From a bacterium (lineage in GTDB: Bacteria; Patescibacteriota; Andersenbacteria; UBA10190): a stretch of DNA of 38,599 bases. The notes beneath the pieces are model-generated. The model ran no database searches and had not been told where the DNA came from. It was given only the letters and a program-made list of their open reading frames with translations. Numbering within the stretch: the first letter of the stretch is position 1; every line of letters starts with the position of its first letter. Of this stretch, positions 1 through 7,209 are shown one piece after another. The DNA lies in NCBI GenBank assembly GCA_030698495.1, contig JAUYKA010000032.1, positions 1-38,599 on the forward strand, written 5' to 3'. The position numbers and the translations under genes were made by a program.

Positions 1-72
1 CTTCAGCTTCACCTCCTTTCTGACAATGGGCAGAACCCATCGTAAACGTTCTTCTTGAATGGTTTGGGGCAT
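1..72 (-). CDS. Partial N-terminus of an IS481/integrase-like transposase helix-turn-helix region (truncated by window edge)
   Basis: Reverse complement from ATG at 72 reads MPQTIQEERLRWVLPIVRKEVKLK, open to the window edge; resembles N-termini of IS481-like/DDE transposases. Only 24 codons visible. Confidence 0.45.
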   Translation of the reverse strand, partial: MPQTIQEERLRWVLPIVRKEVKLK

Positions 73-147
73 ATGGGCTGACATTCCTCAAGCCTACGAG
101 GCTCTAGGGGAAAACCGCCATATGTGTGTGCACATTACCAATCGTAC

Positions 148-176
148 TTGACAGACTATCATAAAAAGAGTATGAT
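148..176 (+). promoter_or_regulatory. Putative sigma70-type promoter: TTGACA - 17 bp - TATGAT
   Basis: TTGACA at 148-153 and TATGAT at 171-176 with a 17-bp spacer, upstream of and co-oriented with the DGR target gene. Confidence 0.6.
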
Positions 177-350
177 TACTTGTTAGTTGAGGGGCGTTGT
201 ATTTGGCCATAGAATTACCAATAAAGAGTACTTTTAAGCCAATTTTTGTAAGGTTATATATCTTCTTGCCTGTTAATCACTAGCATTGTCAGGCATGAGG
301 ATGTATTGATTGCTCTCTTCACTTGCTTGCTACCGATGTAGTAAAGCCCC

Positions 351-399
351 GTTGCTCCGGGTAGGAGCTAGTCTTTCAGGCAACTAGCCTGCGAAAGGA
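351..399 (+). promoter_or_regulatory. Structured 5' leader of the DGR target gene with SD-sequestering hairpin
   Basis: GCTCC(354-358)/GGAGC(364-368); CTTTCAGGC(373-381)/GCCTgcGAAAG(387-397), overlapping the SD AAAGGA (394-399); competing stem GCTAGT(367-372)/ACTAGC(383-388). Confidence 0.45.
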
Positions 400-406
400 A
401 TGTGTC

Positions 407-1054
407 ATGGTCGCGAAATACAGTGAGTGGACTCGTGGTCAGGATGAAGCCTTGCTGAACAAGCTGGGTGGTATGAAAGTCGCTCTGCGCCTTCTCAACT
501 GCCGCGAAGTCAACGTGGAATTCGGGGACGAAGAAACGGTTGCGACAGTCGCTGCCATTGCTCCCAAACTGAAAGTCTGGAGACGGATCAAGCTCGGCAC
601 CGGCCTCAAAACCGCTGACGATTTCCGTCAGGCCATCAAGGACAACGATCTGCGCCTTGGCGACTGGGCAAGCGACATTCTCGGCAAGGAAGCCTTCACT
701 GTTGCTATCGAAGAGCAGGAAGTCGACCTCGTCGTGATGTCGGTGAAAGAACTCGGCTTCAAAGGCAATGCGCGTTTTGATCAGATTTGCGCTCGTGCCA
801 AGGAGCTGGGGTTGGAGCTGTGTCCCGCCGAAGTTGGTCCCCAGTTGCGTTTACAGTATCTGGACCAGCCCAAGAACGAGTGGCTCATCATTGCGATGGA
901 AGCCATTCGCGATTCGGACGGCCACCTGGGCGTCTTCGACGTCGAGCACGTTGACGATGGTCGTTGGTTGCGTGCCGGCGGTGGTGATCCCGTCAGTGTC
1001 TGGTATCCTGACGACCGGTTTGTGTTTGTCTCCTGCAAGGCTTTGGTTCCTTAG
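407..1054 (+). CDS. DGR target (variable) protein with C-terminal C-type-lectin-like variable region
   Basis: 215-aa ORF with SD AAAGGA; 3' end contains the VR encoding RDSDGHLGVFDVEHVDDGRWLRAGGGDPVSVWYPDDRFVFVSCK, matched by a downstream TR with adenine-specific differences. Confidence 0.9.
   Translation: MVAKYSEWTRGQDEALLNKLGGMKVALRLLNCREVNVEFGDEETVATVAAIAPKLKVWRRIKLGTGLKTADDFRQAIKDNDLRLGDWASDILGKEAFTVAIEEQEVDLVVMSVKELGFKGNARFDQICARAKELGLELCPAEVGPQLRLQYLDQPKNEWLIIAMEAIRDSDGHLGVFDVEHVDDGRWLRAGGGDPVSVWYPDDRFVFVSCKALVP
904..1038 (+). repeat. DGR variable repeat (VR)
   Basis: 135 bp aligned without gaps to 1368-1502 (offset 464); 14 of 15 mismatches are at TR adenines; final block ccggtttgtgtttgtctcctgcaa is identical. 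Confidence 0.92.
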
Positions 1055-1367
1055 ACTCTTCGACCTTGTTGTCGTTGCCCTTTGACCCCTTGAGCCCTTT
1101 ACAATTCGTTTTGCATCGGGCTCTTTTCTTTACTACAATTTTACATGGCATAGGTGACAACGTGGGCGGTTACGGCTTCCCGCTGCTTATTGCTAGTATC
1201 CATACAATCCAGAATATTCTCGGCTACGGTTTAGGATAGCGCGGTGTATGCAGACACTTCACCTCAAAATGAAGCTACTTGGTGTAGGGTGTTAGGGCAT
1301 GTGAGATGCCAAAAGCAATTCAGCCTTAAGAGTATTCAAGGGGCAGTGGAATAGACGGCATCCTATA

Positions 1368-1502
1368 CATTCGCGATTCGAACGGCAACCTGGACGTCTT
1401 CAACGTCGAACACGATGACGATGGTCGTTGGTTGCGTGCCAACTATGGTAATCCCGACAATGTCTGGAATCCTGACAACCGGTTTGTGTTTGTCTCCTGC
1501 AA
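1368..1502 (+). repeat. DGR template repeat (TR)
   Basis: Non-coding copy of the VR with about 30 adenines (hand count), rich in AAC/AAT codons, close to the RT gene and on the same strand. Confidence 0.92.
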
Positions 1503-1519
1503 CTTCTTCATTATCCTCC

Positions 1520-1918
1520 TTATTGTTTAGGGAGCGAGGTTTGTTTATCGCGCGCAGGCTGGATAAATTGTTCGGCCTGCTTGCGCCAGCCCCCGAGCAT
1601 CTTTCCGACCTCGGTTAGGGGATTAGAAAGCTCCATGTACTTTTTGTTGTTCAGAGCCTTTAATTCCCAAGCTATTTGTAGGAAGAATTTGAGCGAATCT
1701 AATTTCTGGGTGGCTTTCTGAATGACAGCTAGCTTTTCGCGTCGTTGGGTATAACTGGCAATAAGAATTAATTCGACTGTCTCGGTGAAAAGTCCATCGA
1801 TTTTTTCGCCGAGCGTATAGCGGGTTAAGCGCGGAATATCTTCTAGTAATCCGTGCCAGGACTTATAGGCACTGGTTGCTTTCGTGAGAATAGTCACGTT
1901 TGTGGTATGCGTTGGCAT
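1520..1918 (-). CDS. avd: DGR accessory variability determinant (Avd)-like four-helix-bundle protein
   Basis: LPRLTRYTLGEKIDGLFTETVELILIA...KLDSLKFFLQIAWELKALNNKKYMELSNPLTEVGKMLGGWRKQ matches the Avd/four-helix-bundle pattern; located between TR and RT. Confidence 0.85.
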   Translation of the reverse strand: MPTHTTNVTILTKATSAYKSWHGLLEDIPRLTRYTLGEKIDGLFTETVELILIASYTQRREKLAVIQKATQKLDSLKFFLQIAWELKALNNKKYMELSNPLTEVGKMLGGWRKQAEQFIQPARDKQTSLPKQ

Positions 1919-1950
1919 AATGTGGTTGGGTTTTTAATAAATAAATTGTT

Positions 1951-2949
1951 ATGTGTACTCAGCTCAAAGTTACCTTTGAACAAATCATCTCTTTTGAAAA
2001 TCTGCTTGAAGCATGGCAGGAATTTATAAGGGGAAAGAGAAACAAACAAGACGTGCAGTTTTTTGGCCTGCATTTGATGGATAATTTAGCAGATTTGCAC
2101 CTCGACCTAGCGCACCAAACGTACCAACACGGCTCATATCACGCGTTCTCTATATCTGACCCTAAGCCAAGAAACATCCATAAAGCAAGTGTACGGGATC
2201 GAGTCCTGCATCATGCGATTTACCGCAAACTCTACCCATTTTTTGACCACACGTTCATTGCCGATTCATATTCTTGTCGCAATAAAAAGGGAACACATAA
2301 GACTTTAGAGCGATTGACTGCTATGGCCAACCAGGTGAGTGCCAATCATACGAAAACTTGCTGGGTATTAAAGTGCGATATTACTAAATTCTTTGCTAGC
2401 ATTAACCAAGATATTCTGCTTTATATTTTAGGCTTATATATTCCTGATGAGAAAATTCTTTGGCTTCTCCAAAAAACTATTACCAGCTTTTCAACAAAAG
2501 AAAGGACGGGGTTGCCTTTGGGAAATCTTACTTCACAACTATTGGTCAATATCTATATGAATCAGTTTGATCAATACGTAAAACACATACTTAAAGCAAG
2601 ACACTATATCCGCTATGCTGATGACTTTGTTTTTCTATCAAATAGCCATCATTTGCTGGAGAGACAAGTTAGATTTATTCAAATCTTTTTAGAACAATGT
2701 TTGTTATTGTCTCTTCATCCCCACAAGGTTTCGATTCAGACCCTAGCTTCCGGTGTGGATTTTTTGGGCTGGGTCCACTTTCCTAATCATCGCGTATTAA
2801 GGACTACTACAAAGAAACGAATGGAGCGGCGGTTGGCGGTTAATTCCGAGCGGCCTACGTTAGCGTCGTATTTAGGAATGTTGAGCCATGGGGATACTCA
2901 GAGGATAAGGGGGGAAATGCTTAATAAGTATTGGCGACCGATCAATTAA
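1951..2949 (+). CDS. DGR-type reverse transcriptase
   Basis: RT motifs: RDRVLHHAIYRKLYPFFD, DITKFFASIN, GLPLGNLTSQLLVNIYMNQFD (the LGxxxSQ signature of DGR RTs), IRYADDFVFLS, GVDFLGW. Confidence 0.95.
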   Translation: MCTQLKVTFEQIISFENLLEAWQEFIRGKRNKQDVQFFGLHLMDNLADLHLDLAHQTYQHGSYHAFSISDPKPRNIHKASVRDRVLHHAIYRKLYPFFDHTFIADSYSCRNKKGTHKTLERLTAMANQVSANHTKTCWVLKCDITKFFASINQDILLYILGLYIPDEKILWLLQKTITSFSTKERTGLPLGNLTSQLLVNIYMNQFDQYVKHILKARHYIRYADDFVFLSNSHHLLERQVRFIQIFLEQCLLLSLHPHKVSIQTLASGVDFLGWVHFPNHRVLRTTTKKRMERRLAVNSERPTLASYLGMLSHGDTQRIRGEMLNKYWRPIN

Positions 2950-2987
2950 TTTATATCTAAAGGTAAATATGATTATTCTTCTTTCAC

Positions 2988-3974
2988 TCATTCACTTCTT
3001 TCCATATCAAACCCTTCTTGGGTATATTGCCCCGGTTTCTCGGAAATCGCGAAACCGTAAAGGATGGGTTCGGAAGATATGCCTTCGGTGACAAAAGTCA
3101 GGTACGCCAAGTTTGGCGCATTTTGGAATTTTGTCGGATATTCCACGTAATAACGGCCGCCTTTACGAATGACTTGACTGGGTTCGTCAATGTGAACATA
3201 GGGGCCGAGTAAATCCCGCTTGTTGTTTATCGGATCTTTTTTCAGCAGTTCCCTTAAAACAAATCCGCAGTATTTACAAAAATTGCCAAAGTCTTTTTGG
3301 TTATAATAGCCAAACATTTCTTTGGCCATCGGATCGACGTAGGCAATAACTGTTTGTTGTTCCCGGTCGTCAAGATAGTAGACCTTTTCTTGGAACATTT
3401 TGGCACTAATGAGAAGCGAGCCGATGGACAGAAAAACGACTAAACTTCCCAGCAACTTTTTTTTGGTAGCAAACAGATAGATACCAAAAATTAATAGGAT
3501 GGCCAGATTGATTCGCGTATAAACAAAGTTTTGGTAAAAAGAAGAAGGGTTGGCGATAGCGCTCATTAGAACAGATATAGAAACAACAACCAGCGCGATG
3601 AGTTTTTTGGCACCTTGCTTTGTTCTGGCCCAAAAAACTGAATTAACCAGGAGAAAAAATAGAAATAACGACAGTATTAACATGGAGATTCTTTCGTCAA
3701 GGATGCTGGAGAAAATACCGCCGGTTTTATTGTCAGAGCTGTCAAGGGTGATGCCGTTAATCAGCAGAGATACCAGTACCAGAGAAAAGAATGACACTGA
3801 ACTTAAGAATTTCAGGTTTTTAAAAACAAGCAGGGTGTAGAGAGACAGGGTAATGGCATATGAGATAAGAGCGGCCGGTAAATTTTTAACGGTAATATAA
3901 TAGAGGGAAAAGGCGGCCGGTATAAACGCTGCCAGGTATAAAAGAATCCAAGCGATTTTTTTAGAAATGGTCAC
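2988..3974 (-). CDS. Multi-pass membrane protein with C-terminal soluble domain, unknown function
   Basis: 328-aa ORF with many hydrophobic N-terminal segments. Confidence 0.7.
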   Translation of the reverse strand: MTISKKIAWILLYLAAFIPAAFSLYYITVKNLPAALISYAITLSLYTLLVFKNLKFLSSVSFFSLVLVSLLINGITLDSSDNKTGGIFSSILDERISMLILSLFLFFLLVNSVFWARTKQGAKKLIALVVVSISVLMSAIANPSSFYQNFVYTRINLAILLIFGIYLFATKKKLLGSLVVFLSIGSLLISAKMFQEKVYYLDDREQQTVIAYVDPMAKEMFGYYNQKDFGNFCKYCGFVLRELLKKDPINNKRDLLGPYVHIDEPSQVIRKGGRYYVEYPTKFQNAPNLAYLTFVTEGISSEPILYGFAISEKPGQYTQEGFDMERSE

Positions 3975-4065
3975 AGATGCAGTTCAGGAGGACGATTAAG
4001 GGTCTATTTATATAATAGCACAAACAGGTTTGGTTAGTTGGGACAATGGGCATAAAATATAAGTA

Positions 4066-6165
4066 ATGGTGAATCTTTCTAGATTTTTGGTTATTTTGTT
4101 TATTGTGGGTCTCTTGGGATTTCTTGCCACTCCCAATGAATTGTTAGCCGAGTATAAATCAGATACGCCGTCGGGGCAGAATATTGCCAAGCTGCCGGCG
4201 ACGCCGGACGATCCTAAATTACTTAACGGCCATGTTTATCCGAACTGGGGGCCGGTATGCCAAAGGTATACATATTCGGTAATTTATGTGGATGACAAGG
4301 GCAGAGCGCCGGAATATGTGAAAATATATTTTAACGGTCAGATGTATGACATGGAGAAAGAAGATCCGGCTAGCAGTGATTATTTCCGGGGCGTTAAATA
4401 TGTTTACAAATATGTGCCTAAAAAACTGGGTTCCAATTTCTACTTTTTTGAAGCGTCCAATGGTCTCGGCAAAGCCAGGAGTAATATCATTGATTCGCCT
4501 GACAACGGGCCGGTATTGTTTAACAGCGCCTTTGAAAAAAACGAAATTGCGGTGGTGGATGCCAGTCAGCAAACAAAAATCTTGGCCTATGACGTTGGAG
4601 ACGAGTGGGTCGGCGGGGTGGCATTAAGTGATGATGGTAAATACTTAGCTGCCAAAACCCACAAAAAAATCTATCTTTTTGATACCTCAAAACCAGATAA
4701 TCCTATTTGGGTGTATGAAGGTCCGGGAGAACGTCCCGGGGATGTAAAGGGAGGGATTGATATCTCTGGTGACGGGAGCCGAATTTTTGCTTCAATTGGT
4801 GGCAGGGGTATCTTGTTTGACAATAAAAGCAACGAACCGCTTTGGATCTATCAAGGAACTAATAATGCCTATAATGCAGCTATCTCCAAAGACGGCAAGT
4901 ATATGGCGATGGGAACGGCCGGCGGGGTATCGAGCACGGCTGACGGCTATCAATCATTCCCAGACACTAATCTTTTAATCTTGTGGAATGAGAAAAGTGA
5001 AGCGCCTTTATGGCAGTATCACACCGAAGGAAACTGGCATGATGTTTCTTTATCTGATGACGGCAGTTTTATAACCGGCGCGACCGGTTGTCCTGACAGG
5101 AGATTCTATCTTTTCTCTAAAGATTCAAATAAACCAGTTATAAGAAGCGAGATGCTGACAAAGGATTCGCCGGTGCACCGGGCAAAAATTTCCGGGGACG
5201 GCCGGTATGCGGCCGTCGGCAGCGAGTCTAATGACGGGGCAGTGTTTCTGTTTTTCCAGGACTCAAGTACGCCGGTCTGGAAAGCGCCTATGCCCGATCG
5301 AAGCTCGGTCAGAGCATTGAATTTTACTTCCGACGGCAAATATATCGGGGCAGCTACATTCAAAGGTGATGTTTTTATTTTCGGCCGTGATTCAGACAAT
5401 CCCATCGCTCACTGGAATGTCGCTAATGTGTCATTGGGAGGAGTTGATATTGCCGAGGATGGCAGTTTTATAGCTGCTGGCGGAACTGATAACAAGCTGC
5501 ATATTTTTCCGCGGGATTCCGCGGTACCGAAAAGTATTGATTTTAACGAATACGTGCAGGAAGTGGATATTGCGGCCAACGGAAAATATATCGCGGCTGG
5601 AACTGGCGGGTCTGTTTATTTTTTTGAAGCGTTCGAGGGCTCTATGCCACCAGCGGTTGAATGTCAGGAGATTAAAGAGCCTCCAGTCGAGGAGGCAACA
5701 ATTATCAATCAGCCCTTGTCTGGCAATGCAGTTATAAAGGACGCAAGGACAGATAAAAAACAATGGCCGGGAATGTTGTTTGGCTTTGGTTTTTTGGGTT
5801 CACTAATGGTCTTAGCCGGTTATATCGGGGCGGTTAAATATGGCTGGTTATCCAAGCTAAAGCGCATACCAGTAAAGGAGATGGCAGAAATACAATCAGC
5901 TGATGGCCGAGAAGAGAGGTTGAAGTTGAATAGAAAAATTGTTACTGCGATTAGCGCCGTTAGTTTGATTTTTCTGGTATTGACTGTTATGGCTGGAGTA
6001 ATAAATGGGATAAACAAGCAGAAACTGGAGAATAGTGGAAAACAAGGGCAGGAAGCTGCTTTGGCAGAAGAGGGTGAAATTAAGGAGACGGGATGTGGCA
6101 ACAGTATGTGTGAGCCTGATCGTGGTGAAACAAAAGCAAGCTGCCCGCAAGATTGCTTGGAGTAA
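4066..6165 (+). CDS. Beta-propeller (WD40/PQQ-like) repeat protein, exported, C-terminal TM and Cys-rich motif
   Basis: Repeated SDDGKYLA/SGDGSRIFA/SKDGKYMAMG/SDDGSFITG blades; N-terminal hydrophobic segment; TM segments near the C-terminus; terminal CGNSMCEPDRGETKASCPQDC. Confidence 0.8.
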   Translation: MVNLSRFLVILFIVGLLGFLATPNELLAEYKSDTPSGQNIAKLPATPDDPKLLNGHVYPNWGPVCQRYTYSVIYVDDKGRAPEYVKIYFNGQMYDMEKEDPASSDYFRGVKYVYKYVPKKLGSNFYFFEASNGLGKARSNIIDSPDNGPVLFNSAFEKNEIAVVDASQQTKILAYDVGDEWVGGVALSDDGKYLAAKTHKKIYLFDTSKPDNPIWVYEGPGERPGDVKGGIDISGDGSRIFASIGGRGILFDNKSNEPLWIYQGTNNAYNAAISKDGKYMAMGTAGGVSSTADGYQSFPDTNLLILWNEKSEAPLWQYHTEGNWHDVSLSDDGSFITGATGCPDRRFYLFSKDSNKPVIRSEMLTKDSPVHRAKISGDGRYAAVGSESNDGAVFLFFQDSSTPVWKAPMPDRSSVRALNFTSDGKYIGAATFKGDVFIFGRDSDNPIAHWNVANVSLGGVDIAEDGSFIAAGGTDNKLHIFPRDSAVPKSIDFNEYVQEVDIAANGKYIAAGTGGSVYFFEAFEGSMPPAVECQEIKEPPVEEATIINQPLSGNAVIKDARTDKKQWPGMLFGFGFLGSLMVLAGYIGAVKYGWLSKLKRIPVKEMAEIQSADGREERLKLNRKIVTAISAVSLIFLVLTVMAGVINGINKQKLENSGKQGQEAALAEEGEIKETGCGNSMCEPDRGETKASCPQDCLE

Positions 6166-6455
6166 ACAGGAAAATAAGAACGGGCACTTTCTATGCTGCC
6201 ATCTCTGGCTGGACAGTTTTTCGGAAAGAGCAATCTCATAAGTCGCCGGTAATGGAGGAATGAAATGCCGTCTGTAGTTACGTGACAGGTTTCGTTAAAT
6301 GGTTAAGGGGTCAAGGACAAGGAGAAATGGCTTACATGGGGGTTGAGGCGCTTAAGCTCTTTGGGCGTTCTTGACTTTGGCTGGTTTGTCGTGCACAATT
6401 TTAAGTTGCTGCCAGAGGACAGCGAGACTTAGGTTCTTTTGCAATAAGGAGACTT

Positions 6456-7130
6456 GTGATGCTAGACACTTTGCAGTTGTATCGTTGTATGTGTCTGATG
6501 TCCGGTAGATTTCCCCGGTTGGTTCATTGCGGAAAGGTCAGCGCGATTTTTGTTTGGGGGCGGGCTGTGGATGAGGGGGCACCGACACCATACGACGATG
6601 GAGTGTTGAAATTGGTAGCCGATTTGTATCGGCAGACAGGAGCGCCGGTGATTATCCCCGGTTATTGCGGGGTTGATGTGGGACAAGGTGGGACCGGTTA
6701 TCCGGGACCACAGGTGTGGCGTGGTGTTTTGAAGGTACTAGGAGTACCTGGTGATCAGGTTATAAGTGGTTCCGGTTGTGGTCATAACACCAAGACGGAG
6801 ATGGACGATTTTCTGGATTTAGCAATGACCAAGCGCTGGCGTACGATACTGGCGGTGACGCAGGTGCATAACGCTCTTCGGGCCATGCTGGGCGCTGTCA
6901 AGTCAATGGCCAACCAGCACATTTCACGTCTGATGGTGGTCCCGATGTGGCCAGTTGCGTTTGACTGGGGGCGCGAGTGTTACGGGTCGCAAGGGGAGGG
7001 GCCGTTTCCGCGGACAAGATGGGTTGATGAGGAGTTTGACCGGATTGTTCGATATCAGGCGAAGGGCGACTTGGCGAGCCTAACTGACTTGTACGCGTAT
7101 CTGATGTGGCTTTATCGTGAGCTACAATAG
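6456..7130 (+). CDS. YdcF/DUF218-like protein
   Basis: AIFVWGRAVDEG...PVIIPGYCG...VISGSGCGHNTKTEMDDFLDLA...ILAVTQVHNALRAM resembles the DUF218 fold; SD aaggaga upstream. Confidence 0.65.
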   Translation: MMLDTLQLYRCMCLMSGRFPRLVHCGKVSAIFVWGRAVDEGAPTPYDDGVLKLVADLYRQTGAPVIIPGYCGVDVGQGGTGYPGPQVWRGVLKVLGVPGDQVISGSGCGHNTKTEMDDFLDLAMTKRWRTILAVTQVHNALRAMLGAVKSMANQHISRLMVVPMWPVAFDWGRECYGSQGEGPFPRTRWVDEEFDRIVRYQAKGDLASLTDLYAYLMWLYRELQ

Positions 7131-7145
7131 ACTGTGTGATGTTTC

Positions 7146-7176
7146 CCGCTCGAGGTTTTTACCCCGGGCGGTTTTT
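7146..7176 (+). terminator. Rho-independent terminator
   Basis: CCGCTCG...CGGGCGG followed by TTTTT. Confidence 0.7.
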
Positions 7177-7209
7177 CATTTTCGGCCAAACGTATAAACT
7201 AAAAGTATA

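Noticed and set aside
768-1085. ORF 768-1085 (+) overlapping the target gene
   Set aside because: Out-of-frame shadow of the DGR target; no independent SD or family resemblance.
1369-1530. Truncated paralog or pseudogene of the 407-1054 protein
   Set aside because: The homologous region stops sharply at 135 bp, differs almost only at TR adenines and lies next to an RT/Avd pair, so a DGR template repeat explains it better.
1415-1618. ORF 1415-1618 (+), 67 aa
   Set aside because: Lies in the DGR template repeat in a frame different from the VR frame and runs into antisense avd; best explained as TR plus chance ORF.
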